A DNA stretch of 64,000 nucleotides from Nemophila menziesii. Its lineage: Eukaryota; Streptophyta; Magnoliopsida; Boraginales; Hydrophyllaceae. The DNA lies in the NCBI GenBank assembly GCA_029959085.1, contig JARWIR010000002.1:78520224-78584223 (forward strand). Direction: 5' to 3'. The notes beneath the pieces are model-generated. The model was not told where the DNA came from. It worked only from the letters and a program-made list of their open reading frames with translations, and made no database searches. Each line of letters begins with the position of its first letter. Position 1 is the stretch's first letter. Positions 36,951 to 48,154 of this stretch are shown in pieces. The position numbers and the translations under genes are program-made.

Positions 36951-37468
36951 GGAAGATACGATCAGCAATGATTTTGGATATGAAGATAAATTCGGTTTGT
37001 TATTTTATTTATTAAAGCAGATTTTGTTGATAGTGATAGAACTTCTAATTTACGCATGTTGTCATTCTTGTCTTTGGTTAAGGGTAATGCGTGATTTTCT
37101 TAGGTTTCCATGAGAGAACAAATTTTTTTTTTAATGGACACAACAGTAAGAACAAGTATAATATATAGTAGTCTAGGCATTATACATATTAGAAAGATAA
37201 AAATTCGAAAACACCATGCATGTGAGGATGAAGAAAGATGCCAAGTGTGGTGTTATAACAAGGTACTAACTATAAAACATGTAAGAATGGTTTGAGATCC
37301 ATGGGGAACGAGAAAACTTGATCTTATGTATGCATGGATGGATGAAATAAAGCAGCTGAAGAAGTGTAAGTTACCTAATAAAAAGCTTTGGATATATCTA
37401 AAAGGCTTTGCATGCGTTCACATAAATCTGTCCAAGAAAAAAGAGGCATATCAGTATAAGTTCCAATG
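36950..37468. other. Region between the LINE 5' end and a hAT element
   Basis: No recognisable gene. It contains short unrelated open frames only. The left part may belong to the LINE 5' UTR. Confidence 0.35.
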
Positions 37469-38508
37469 TCAGCCTGGCTATCGGTCGTACCGGTCCGGTT
37501 TCGGACCGGTTTTTATCGTGTATACCCACTATCGGACCGGACCGGTCTATCGGACCCCCACTATCGGTCCCGGTCCGGACCGGTTCTTCGGTCCTAAATT
37601 TCAAGAAACCGACTGATAACAGGGACCGGTTTATCGGTTCCGGTTTCGGTCCCGGACCGGTCCCACTATCGGTTTATCGGTTTAATATTTTTTTTTTTTA
37701 AAAAAAAAAAAATTAGAGTTGTAAGTATCAAGTATTTCACAGGGACTAACTCGCAATTTTGTCAATAAAGGGACAAAAGATGCAAATTAAATTCACAAAT
37801 CACAGGTATCAATTATCCAATTCTTATCAATTCAAACATCAAAGGGACAAACATGGCAACATTGCAGAAAAGCAATAACAGTTCCAAAATACTTGATATT
37901 AGTAGTAATTTTCGAATATAAACAGGCCACAGGGACATTAGTAGCATTTTTCGAAAATAAACACAACAATGGTTCAGTTTCTGATTCAAACAAGGATACT
38001 AATTACTCAATTTCCAGAAACAAGATGACATAGAAATATAATACACCTACATAGATAACCAATTGAAGTAATCGGTTCAAGCTCAAGAACCCCCAAATCA
38101 GAAACCATCAAAGCATATCATAAATTAATGGTTACAAACAGATGTAGAAGCCACCGTAATTGAAGAACCACATATGATTTGATTTACAAATGATTTGGGC
38201 GAGGAATTGGGTTTGGGTTATATTGGGCTGCAGAATTGGGTTTGTGTAATGTATTTGGGCTGCAATATATTGGACTTCTATATAAAAAAAAAAAAAAAAA
38301 AAGGTAACGGGCCGTTACCGGTCCGTATCAGTCACGGACCGGTTCGGTCCACGACAAAAAACAGAAAATTACAGCGCCGCACGATAGGCATAACAGCGTT
38401 CCGGTCCGTTCCGGTTACCACCACCATCACGGCCTCGTTCCGGCGCCGGTGCTTATCGGTCCGGGCCGGTCCGGCGAACCGGTAAGCCGGGTCCGATAGC
38501 CAGGCTGA
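37469..38508. mobile_element. Non-autonomous hAT element with CCGG-rich ends (1,040 bp)
   Basis: The ends TCAGCCTGGCTATCGG and its complement CCGATAGCCAGGCTGA are perfect 16-bp inverted repeats. They are flanked by a perfect 8-bp target duplication, TTCCAATG (37461-37468 and 38509-38516). About 210 bp at each end is GC-rich and filled with GGTCCGG, GGACCGGT and TATCGG motifs in both orientations. The centre (37690-38300) is AT-rich and bounded by A/T homopolymers. No transposase was seen. Confidence 0.92.
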
Positions 38509-38516
38509 TTCCAATG

Positions 38517-39980
38517 CACGAAAAGGGGAAGATCTTCCAAAATTGAAGCCAATGTCTGAGATGAAGAGGAGTTTTATAAAAACTATCAAATATCTTCCAA
38601 ACCATTTTCCAAAAGTTGTCATGGCCAAAAAAACAGAGATAACCCTCCAATTAGCCAAGACAAGACACCCCAAAAGTATTGCATGTGTTAAAAAGGGCAA
38701 AATTGTACATCCTCAAGCCAGAGATAGTATACCCATTCATCAAAAAAGCATTGTCATCACCATGAATAAGTTGCATGTGGAAAGGAAGAAGTTTAACATG
38801 GAAAATGGCGGAATAGAATACAAAAAAATTTACACAGATGGTGAAAGAGAAAGGGGTGAGAGCGAAATATTTTTAAAGAAAATTAAGGTGGAAAAAATTA
38901 GGATTAAAAGCCAAAAAATTAAAAAAGATCCATTGAAGAAGAAAAAGAGTTGCAGAGAGCATTTAGTTTAAGCCATTACATAAACACGCACAAAGCTACA
39001 CACTAACACACATACAAAACTATATTACTTTACCTCATTCTTCTTCTTCGAATCCACCACTTGGAAACCCTAATCTTCAAGAATAGCACTTTATCGCTTT
39101 TATGTAAAGGTGAAGGCTAATCTCAACTAAGGAGTAAGAATTTTTGAAGGTTTATCAAGAAAACACATAATATTAAACCATTTGCAACGAAACAAGTAAC
39201 TGAAAAGAAGAAAGTACCTGTTTTACCTAGAATGGTGATTCTAAAAATAAGTGGAGGCTGAACCAGGTATTTATCTTAATCATGCATTCGTGTATTAGTT
39301 ACTTAAATAGATGTGCAGCACCGATTATTTACTATATTAGGTTCTATTTTGTAGTTATTAACACTTAATTATGAATTATGATCAGTTATAAGTTGTTGTT
39401 ATTTTAGGAAATAACACTAATTCTTAGTTAATCTTATGTTCGTGAAATGGTGTGATTGATTGTCTAAAGTTTGTGTAGAGCATGATGATGGTGAGTCAAA
39501 CAATGAGAGTAAAGGATTAGATAAGTCTTTCGTTGATGGTGTGTACAATATAAGTGATGAAGTAGATGTTATACTTTTTGGCAAGAATATAGATAGATAA
39601 CCAATAGAATACTTCAGTGTGAGAAATTGCATAGTTCGAAGCTAAGTTTCAACACAAATGATGTTGAAATTATAGATTTCGCAAACATTCATCAACGAGG
39701 TCTACGATCTCCTAAAACCCGTTCTCGAAGAGGTTTTCGAAACCCATTATGGAACCAAAGCTTTTCATAGAGTCTGTCTAGGCCAGTTAAAAAAAGCAGG
39801 TTAGGCAAATTAAGAGAATCTAAAGTACGCAAAATCAAGAAGGCTAAGCACGTAAACATGACCTGACCAAATACTAACATAAATGGTAAGCTTAAATTTG
39901 AATATGTAAAATGAATACACGGTTCGTATACATAGATAGCTGAAAATTATAATACTTTTCTATACACAACCGTATTATTA
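38517..39980. other. Intergenic, with a possible MULE-type N-terminal relic
   Basis: Mostly AT-rich. At 39480-39600 the plus strand reads DDGESNNESKGLDKSF, then GVYNISDEVDVILFGKNID. This resembles the acidic linker before the DNA-binding domain of plant MULE transposases, but it is isolated. A lysine-rich open frame at 38543-38971 has no family features. Confidence 0.35.
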
Positions 39981-41156
39981 TTATTCTGGGTGAAACTTGC
40001 GTTTTCTGTTAACTATGACAGGCTCATGTAAAGGCACCAGACTAATACAATGTAGAAAGACAAAAGTGTCACATAGATTAGTTTGCAAAACTGCTTGATC
40101 ATTTATCATTCTCTTAGTTCTGAAGTTGTATGAAATCACGAAATCTCTATCTCCAGTATATACAACGTCGTCACAAAAAGCCACAGGGTTCCACATGCCC
40201 CAAAATTTTGAAACCCCAATATAGAGTACACTTGAATGTTGTCGACAAAATTCTGGTATATTTAGAGAGTACTTAAGTTCCCACGCTGGCTCCTCGTAAT
40301 TTTTTAAAACCCAAACTTCAAGTTGTTCATCAGTTTTGTTAAAATACACATAATGGAAATATCTCTCTGATTCGCCGAAACAAGCACCTCTGAATCTATG
40401 TTGACTATGTAAATAAGGGGTGAGAAAAGGAAAATCTATTACCTTAGATAATTCATTTTCTACATGAAATGCTAATATTTGATGGTTTTTAGTCAACCAA
40501 TGCATCCAACCATTCTGAAAGATGACTGTATTTATAAAAATGTCGGACTTAAGCATACATACTTCCTTAGATGTTTCCCATTTGTTAGTATCAGATGAGT
40601 ATATGTCAAACAAATACATATCAGGCTTGCTTAGGTCGCTTTTGAGGTTGACCAATTTAAACGATGAAGCTCTTCCCATTGAAGAACAGAAAGGGTAGAA
40701 AGCTAATCCAAGGTTGTTTAAAATAGAGTCGTCAAAATTTGGTTTGGATCTTACTTGTACCCATTGTCTTGTTACTGGATTGCATATGTATATAGTACAA
40801 CCATTTTGAATTTCCAAACTCCGACAACAAAGTACACCATTAGATGATGACTTAAGAAGCACCCTTTGTTCTGGAAGGAAATCCAAAACATGATCATCAT
40901 TCCATGATAGACTAGTTTCAGTGATAGTTAAGTGATTGACATAAAGTGTTTGTTCAGAAAACATTTCTTGCGCGACAATTCCTGGAACTCTTTTTACTCT
41001 TTTATAGTGGATGCGCAAGAACGAGGGATCAGATACAAAGTTATACCACCTCTTAGAAGTGCACTTAAATGCCAGGAGAGACTCAACAGATAAGCGAGAT
41101 AAAATCTCAGTTGCAGTGTCATTGTCCCTAAACAGCTCCATATATTTGCAATTCAA
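39981..41156 (-). CDS. F-box protein with F-box-associated (FBA) domain
   Basis: Single-exon, intact, 391 aa. Residues about 10-52 form the F-box (DNDTATEILSRLSVESLLAF followed by KCTSKRWYNFVSDPSFLRIH), which docks on SKP1 in an SCF ubiquitin ligase. The rest fits the plant FBA-type substrate domain. It has the usual NGVLCC-like strand (SNGVLCCR, residues about 105-112), the NPVTRQW motif (about 126-132) and a GLAFYPFCSS strand, then beta-rich repeats to the basic tail RKRKFHPE. The start is the first Met of the frame, a few residues before the F-box, as is usual. The target is not predictable. A SINE lies 108 bp upstream of the ATG. Length is typical of the family. Confidence 0.92.
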   Translation of the reverse strand: MNCKYMELFRDNDTATEILSRLSVESLLAFKCTSKRWYNFVSDPSFLRIHYKRVKRVPGIVAQEMFSEQTLYVNHLTITETSLSWNDDHVLDFLPEQRVLLKSSSNGVLCCRSLEIQNGCTIYICNPVTRQWVQVRSKPNFDDSILNNLGLAFYPFCSSMGRASSFKLVNLKSDLSKPDMYLFDIYSSDTNKWETSKEVCMLKSDIFINTVIFQNGWMHWLTKNHQILAFHVENELSKVIDFPFLTPYLHSQHRFRGACFGESERYFHYVYFNKTDEQLEVWVLKNYEEPAWELKYSLNIPEFCRQHSSVLYIGVSKFWGMWNPVAFCDDVVYTGDRDFVISYNFRTKRMINDQAVLQTNLCDTFVFLHCISLVPLHEPVIVNRKRKFHPE

Positions 41157-41263
41157 AGAGCTGGATCACAAAATAGTACCAGATATTAGATCGAATAAAA
41201 GCAAAACACTAAAAAAAATTAGCCACCATGATCACAATCAGGCGTGGGACCAGATTTATTTTT

Positions 41264-41391
41264 ATTTTTTTTTGGTTACATAGGAGAGCCACTTTGGACT
41301 CGGAGTTATTGACTCGGTTCGAACCTGCACCACTAGACTGGTAGACCAAGGCCCTGGCCAGTGAGCTAATCCCATCTGGTTAGATTTATTT
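41264..41391 (-). mobile_element. tRNA-related SINE (minus strand) upstream of the F-box gene
   Basis: On the minus strand it has an A-box-like TTAGCTCACTGGCC (complement of 41355-41370) and a perfect B box GGTTCGAACC (41316-41325), then ends in an A-rich tail (T-rich at 41258-41273 on plus). AGATTTATTTT appears on both sides (41252-41262 and 41392-41402) as a target duplication. The body is about 125 bp. It does not fold as a functional tRNA. A related copy lies at about 49428-49538. Confidence 0.82.
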
Positions 41392-41402
41392 TATTTTAAT
41401 TG

Positions 41403-42441
41403 AGGTATAAGTTACTATTTTTTGCAATAATTGCTCTATAGGTCCATATATGTTACGAAACACCCAGACAATTAAAAAAAACATGAAACGATATATGATT
41501 ACTCTTACTTTTTTTTTTGAGGTTTGGTATATTATATTTTTTTTGGAGGGTTAAGTAGGGTTTATAAAATTTTATTTCTTTTTTATAACAATAAAATATT
41601 GCGTTTCTAAAAATTTTGAGGGCCAGGCCTCCCCTATCATATTTCGCCCCTGATCAAAATTACTACTTGTGACCTAAACAGACCATCTATATCTAATTTT
41701 AAAGTTGGCTGGTGCACATGCACCTCGGTCCTAGGCCTAGGACCTTGAGTTTTTTTCCTTTTCTTGGTAAATAAATTGATAATAACAAGAGAGACATCTT
41801 GACCAAATAGATAGATATAATAAAAACAACAGGACATAAAAGTTATTAGTATATCTACTTTAAGAAAAGGGGGGAAAGGAAAGTAGACCATCTTAATTCC
41901 TATCCAAGCAATCCAGGACATGCCAAACAAAAACCACAAGTAATCTCTTTTTAGTAGCCCCCAAGACAGTCCAAATTAGAGAAAAGATAGATACAACAGT
42001 TGTTATATATATAACAAGATACATATAAAGTGTGAGAACTTAGAATTGCAAAAACCTGCAGGATCAGCAGTAATACATGTGGCCAAGAAAATCGTACCAG
42101 AAGTATTAGAGATGAGAATAGCTAGATAGATCTTGTTAGGATTAGATGAAAAATATGCAGCGTCGATCTTAGTATTTACTTAGACGATAGTGATGTTTGA
42201 CGGTTGGAGTCTAGTTGTCTGTACTATTAGGAGTAATGTGCTAGTTTAAGTTGGGCTGGCTTAAGTTACAATAGGCGGTACTATTGGGCTTTTCTCAATA
42301 GATTCATGTAACTCATGAAAAAATAGTTTGATGAAATAAAATAGCCAGCTGATAAAAAAAATAAAAAAAATATCGTACGAGAATCGAAAAGAGAAAACTA
42401 CTCGTTTAGGTCCAGAAAAACTAAATCTTCTATTATAAGTC
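41403..42441. other. Intergenic, no gene seen
   Basis: AT-rich DNA between the SINE and the copia element. It contains many T and A runs and no recognisable coding or repeat structure. Confidence 0.5.
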
Positions 42442-42446
42442 CTAGT

Positions 42447-42622
42447 TGTTATAAACCCATCTTAGTGGATATTCATTTCAGCCCATGGGCTAGTAGACAA
42501 GCCCATGAACACTAGGGTTTAGGGTCTCCTATCACCTATAAATAGGAGCTCCCACTATGTAATCAATACACTCTCTGATAATAAACAGAACGCTCCTCTT
42601 TCTATTCTTTCTGTTCATAACA
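42447..42622 (+). repeat. Copia 5' LTR
   Basis: 176 bp from TGTTATAAAC to TTCATAACA. It has a TATA box CTATAAATAGG at about 42537-42547, placed as in other short copia LTR promoters. Confidence 0.95.
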
Positions 42623-45600
42623 CGTTATCAGCACGATAGCCTCAAAAAAAAATTAGATTCACCGCTGTGAAATCTAAATCAAAGTCATAGCTTTGTCGAA
42701 TAACATAAAAGAAAAAAAGAAAATTGGCCGTGAATATTTTTTTCTTGTTGGATTGATAAAGAATCCATTATTTATATGAGAGATTGATAAAGAATATATT
42801 TCTCTAAAACTCAATTGATGTTATCAGAGAGAGAAAAAAAAGCACTATATGTGCATTTCTTCACCGCCGTTGTGAAGGTTTTAAAAGAAAAATCAATTCT
42901 GTTTAGCTTCACCACACGTAAAGCAAAAAGCCTCTTGAAAAAAAAAAGTACAGGCATGATTATACACCACTCACATGAAGTGGTGTTATGTATATGACAA
43001 ACATAGCTTTACATAGCCTTGAACAAAAAAAGTACTAGTTTTACTCAATTACTTCACTGCAGTGAAGTTAAAAGAAAAAAAAAAGAGAAAAAAAAAAGAT
43101 GCACGGCGTGCATTTGTACATATGAAAAAAATTCCATTACTATCATATTGTTTAATTTTGAAAATCAATTCTATTAATTAATCCTACTTATTTTATAAAT
43201 AAGTGTAATACACATATAATTTTATTAATAGGAAAAAATACCAATTTTAATGGTATATTAAATATGGAATATACAATATATAGTTATATTTCCTAATATA
43301 ACATAACATATAAGGTAAAAGAGATACACAAGTTGTATATATATTTTATGCATATCCGCAGATATAGCATACCTTATACTGAAAAATATTAATTTTCTGT
43401 AAATGATAATTTTCTGTAAATGAGTGGACTGATATCTCACGAGGTTATAAATACAAGATAATTTTTTTTCTTGGTAATTTGATAAACTAATCAATATCAG
43501 ATATACGATAAAATAGAAATCTCAGTATTTTATGATATCTCCCACCTGATTGGTGATGGATCTATTCATCGAGAATGATATTTTATGAATAAATGTATGA
43601 TATAATATTATATTGATACAAATAGAATATCTCAAAAGATCCTTGATCTATTACTTTATTGATCTTCTGATCAATCCGATTAAAAGAAAAAAAAATTTGA
43701 TCTATTTCTTTTGTTTATCAAATAAAGCAATTGTTTTCTATTATTTTATAGATATTTGATCAATTCAAAGAAAAAAATTATTCAATCGATTCTTAGATCT
43801 TTTGATCAATTTGATCAATTCTTCGACCAATAGCAATAGCAGTGGTACTTTCTGCTTTCAATACGTATATATTGTTTTAATATCAATAATCATCTTGATT
43901 TAAAGGTTTCACTCATGTGAAAAAAAAAACAAAGTAAAGAGCAATATTATATCTTTCATACAGTGAAGAAGCAAAGAAAAGCTATGTAAAAATGAAAAAG
44001 AGAAAAACAATAATGTTTACCATTAAGTTCAATAGAGATATAAATAATCAAATTTTTTTACTGATATTTATGGTCGTAATAAATCTGAATGGAGATATAC
44101 AAGTGAATACTTCGTCAAAATTTTGACTATAGTAAATTTGAAAAGTGATTAAATTTGTGATCATATCACTTATATTTGAAAAATATCACTATGTGTGATA
44201 TTTTACCAACATTATCATATGTAAATTTGGTAATGTAAATTCTACAAGAATATTCACAAGTGATAATATAAAGATCAAGATTATCAAATGAATATTAGCA
44301 AATTGGATATGCACAAGCAAAGATTTTTATCCTATATATTTTTGATATTAAATCGTCTATCTTTTTTCAAGACGAATTCAGAGGGATATACAAGTCCAGC
44401 AAAGTTATTTATTGTATTGCATATGCCGAATCGCTAAGACTAATGCTCATAGTAGATACCCCTATTGGTAAAAGACCAAAAACTATATCCATCAAGATAT
44501 TTTGATTGTGCAATTTTCCATTCCAAATGCTCCACCACCGTGCATAAAGATGGATTTTGAGAACATGTTATATATGATATTCTCAAGAATAAGGGAAGAA
44601 ATAAAAAATATAACTGGAATTAAGAATACACCATTTATACTGATCCTCGTATAATCATTCAAATGATTAAAAATATTATAAAGGTGTAGTGATTAAGTCA
44701 CAGTATCCAGTTATCAATGCTCCTAACTAAATTTATGTCTCAAAAGAGCTATCTTATAAAGATTAGACTATTGTACGCTTAAAGCGCAATAGATCTATTT
44801 GGTTCCGAAAATAGCATAAAAGGAGCAACAACATGAGCAAGTTGTTAATTATGAGACTTTTGACATCTTATAAATGTCAAAGTAGTGTATATAACTGAGA
44901 ATTAAAATACTCCTACTGAGTATCAGGTACCTGATTATATATTGAGATCTCAATTAGTTATTTTACTACTTTAAATTATTGGAACCTAATTGAAAATAGA
45001 TCATGATCAAATATTTATATACGCGTAATAACTACTAACATATGAATGAAATCGAGGATTATTTGAATTAAAATGTCTAAATAAACTGACTGGCCATCAG
45101 TAGAAAGACATATATAAAGCAAATATTTTTTTAAATTTCACTTGTACGACGTGAAATTTTCACAATTTTGAAACGAATGTGCTACAAGGGGGAGTCGCTA
45201 TATAAGATAGTATGTTGTAGCACACGTAATATATTTATTAAAGAGATATAGTCTCCGGTGGTGGATGCACTTTTATTTGCTATTATTTCTTATGAAAATA
45301 CTTCATATAAGTCCTATGTCGATCACTTTAATTCATTATATATGAATGAAGTGTCAATCAAATTTATGTCGTATCATTTATTACTCCCGTTAAATGTCTC
45401 AAGTTATACACCAGTGTGTTATACATCAGGGGGAGACATTTACGCAATGCACACTTTTTCCCTTAGCATAGATTTTTTCCCACTGGGTTTTTCTTGCAAG
45501 GTTTTTAATGAGGCAATTTATATAAGCGTATTGAAGAATATTGTACTCTTTTTCCTTTACTAAGATTTTGTCCCATCGGGTTTTTCTTAGAAAGGATTTA

Positions 45601-45714
45601 ATAAGGCATATTCTCAAAATTAAATATTTAAGCGGAATGCAATATTTCGACAAGTAAACAAAATTGAACAATATGCTACTTGTATCACTCAAGACATAGG
45701 AGGCTACATCAAAG

Positions 45715-45903
45715 ATGATCAAACCAAACATATCTCCAAAGCTATCCTTTAGACATGAACTCTTGAAGAAATGTGAAGTAAATGTTCAACCAATTCCCTC
45801 AAGTGACAATTCAGACGATTTATTTACAAAGGCATTACTTACATCTATGTTCAAGAAATTAATACACAATATTAGCATGCAGCGACTTCAAGATCTTTCT
45901 TAA
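45715..45903 (+). pseudogene. Copia polyprotein C-terminal (RNase H) remnant
   Basis: 62 codons that read SFRHELLKKCEVNVQPIPSS, then DDLFTKALLTSMFKKLIHNI and MQRLQDLS. This is the standard end of plant copia polyproteins (D.FTKALP.S.F.KLV..IGMRRL). The catalytic part upstream is missing and the region in front of it is a copied 3' UTR. It is not an independent gene. Confidence 0.85.
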
Positions 45904-46123
45904 GAAGCTGACAAGAGGGGGAGACAAATACGCACTACACTCTTTTCCTTCATCACGATTTTTGTCCTAATAGGTTTTCCTGATAAAGGTTTTTAATGAG
46001 GTAGTTTTAGTTAGCGTATAAAGAAATGTACTCTTTTTCCTTCACTAGATTTTTTTCCTACTAGGTTTTTCTAGGAAGGTTTTAACGAGGCATATTCTTA
46101 GGGACTGAATATCCAAGGGGGAG

Positions 46124-46299
46124 TGTTATAAACCCATCTTAGTGGATATTCATTCCAGCCCATGGGCTAGTAGTCAAGCCCATGAACACTAGGGTTTAGG
46201 GTCTCCTATCACCTATAAATAGGAGCTCCCTCTATGTAATCAATACACTCTCTGATAATAAACAGAACGCTACTCTCTCTATTCTTTCTGTTCATAACA
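46124..46299 (+). repeat. Copia 3' LTR
   Basis: 176 bp, about 97 percent identical to the 5' LTR, and directly preceded by the purine tract AAGGGGGAG. Confidence 0.95.
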
Positions 46300-46494
46300 C
46301 TAGTTGATATTTTATACTATACAAAACCTTATTGTTCTTTTTAAAGCTTATTATCATAACTAATTGCTGCAATAAAAATAAAAAGTGTTACTATATAATA
46401 ATTAATTTTTTCTAATTCACTTTATTATCTCTCTCTGCCTTATCACTGTATTGATTTGAAGCTATCTTTTTACGCGTATTATCTCTCTTTTTTA

Positions 46495-47395
46495 TAGTTA
46501 GGAGTAATTAGAGATAAATGCCTCTTTAATTAAATCTCTAATTTTTTTATTTAGAGATAAATGCCTAATAGAATAATTATTTATAGAAAACGTTCCTTTT
46601 ATATTTTTATACCTAGACTATCCTTATTATTAAATATATTATTTTACTTTTAATACAATATTTATTTTTAAATATTAAACAAATAATAGGGTACTTTTAC
46701 CACTACCACCACCACCACAACCATCACCACCTCCACCATCACAACCACCACCACCACCACTACAGCCACCACAATCATCACCACCTCCACCACCACAACC
46801 ACCACCACCACCTACTACTAATTTCATCACACGCACGTCCGTGAATTTTTTTTAAAATCGTCATAACTAATTCAAAAAAAATCAGAAAATTAAAAAATTT
46901 ACATTTTTGGATAAAGCAAATTAATATTTACGTCTATGATTTTTTTTGTTTTTTTTTATTTTTTGAATTTTTTGATTTTTCTAACTTTTTTTTCCGCAGA
47001 CACGAAATTCCATGTTTTAAACAGTGAATTTCGTGTCTGCAGAAAACAAATTCCTTATTTCAAAACATGGAATTCCGTGTCTGCGAATTAAAAAATTCAA
47101 AAAATTCCGAAAAAAATCATAGACGTAAATATTAATTCGCTTTATCCAAATATATAAATTTTTTATTTTTTTGATTTTTTTAGAATTATTTATGATGATT
47201 TTAAAAAAAATTCACGGACACGCGCGTGTGTTTATTAGTTTTTGTTTTGTTTTTTTCTAATTTCTTTTTTTTTTAATTGTTAATTATAAGGGTAGTTTGG
47301 GATGGGGATGTTTTCTATTAAAAAAATTTATTCTAGGCACCTTTTTTTAAATAAGTTTTTTAATAGACATTAATCTATAATTGGCTCTTTTAGAT
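46495..47395. mobile_element. Foldback / MITE-like element B with (CCA)n block
   Basis: Reverse-orientation relative of the element at 28300-29250. It has the same end motifs (AGATAAATGCCTAATAG and TATTTATAGAAAAC; complement at about 47310-47395), the same CACGCACGTCCGTGAATTTT and GACGTAAATATTAATT motifs on both arms, and a (CCA)n block at 46693-46815 on one side. The centre has two copies of GAATTTCGTGTCTGC or GGAATTCCGTGTCTGCG around AAACATGGAAT. No protein is encoded. Exact ends were not resolved. Confidence 0.7.
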
Positions 47396-47450
47396 TTAGC
47401 ATATTCAAATTCAAACCATTATACCATTCTTCCTTTTCTCTCACCACTGC

Positions 47451-48146
47451 TAGGGATGACAATAATTATGGTTCAAAATCAAAACCGATGATAACCGAAC
47501 TGATCAAAAACCAAATTATATAACTATAATTAAAACCATTAGGTTGTAATCGATGGTTAAAAGCATTAGGTTATGGTTTTATTATTCTGTTGTTTAAATA
47601 CTAAATTTAAACAATTGAATAACAAAAATGTAATTTTATGAAAGACCAACACAATATTTTATAGAGTTAATGCCCAATAGGCACTTGCCACCTGCCACCC
47701 TTACCCATAAAAGGCACCGTCTTTTTTAAAGAACAGCGAGTAATGGGAAACTTCCCATTACTCAAACGACTCTTTTTATGGGAAAGAAAAGGAAAAAAGT
47801 CATATATATATGTGACCTTTTATGGGCAAAAAAATGATGGTTGGGGTGAGATGGACTTAATTCTAACTTGAGTTGTTTCATGGGTAATAATCCTATTTTT
47901 TTATATACCTTGAGATTTTTCTTATATGTGGTTTTATTTTATGAAAAATAATATATTTATTAAATTATGATTTTTTATGATTGAAAACTAAAAGATCGTT
48001 TAAAAACCGAAATCAAATAATACGGTTATGGTTTTAAAATGTGTAACTGATGGTTAAAACTGTTAGGATATGATTTTTAATAATATAAACGGTTATGGTT
48101 ATGGTTTTTGATATTTTTGCAAAAATCCGAACCGTTGCCATCACTA
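47451..48146. mobile_element. Non-autonomous hAT-like element (696 bp)
   Basis: The ends TAGGGATGACAAT and GTTGCCATCACTA are imperfect inverted repeats. They are flanked by an 8-bp duplication with one mismatch, ACCACTGC (47443-47450) and ACCACCGC (48147-48154). Both subterminal regions carry repeated GGTTATGGTTTT and AAAACCG motifs. There is no coding sequence. Confidence 0.8.
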
Positions 48147-48154
48147 ACCACCGC

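Larger units (their letters stand above)
42447..46299 (+). mobile_element. Copia LTR retrotransposon, internally deleted and decayed
   Basis: Two 176-bp LTRs (42447-42622 and 46124-46299) begin TGTTATAAACCC and end TTCATAACA. The target duplication is CTAGT (42442-42446 and 46300-46304). A primer-binding-site-like CGTTATCAGCACGATAG follows the 5' LTR. The polypurine tract AAGGGGGAG (46115-46123) precedes the 3' LTR. The LTRs differ at about five of 176 sites. The interior is only 3.5 kb. Degraded integrase-to-RT pieces can be read at about 44340-45140 in several frames, and a readable RNase H tail lies at 45715-45903. gag and most of pol are missing. Confidence 0.92.

Noticed and set aside
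38543..38971. 142-codon lysine-rich frame
   Set aside because: A-rich composition, no recognisable domain and no support for a promoter or splicing; kept only as intergenic sequence.
41264..41391. Possible tRNA gene, because of the perfect B box GGTTCGAACC
   Set aside because: No cloverleaf with acceptor or anticodon stem fits. The A tail and target duplication make it a SINE.
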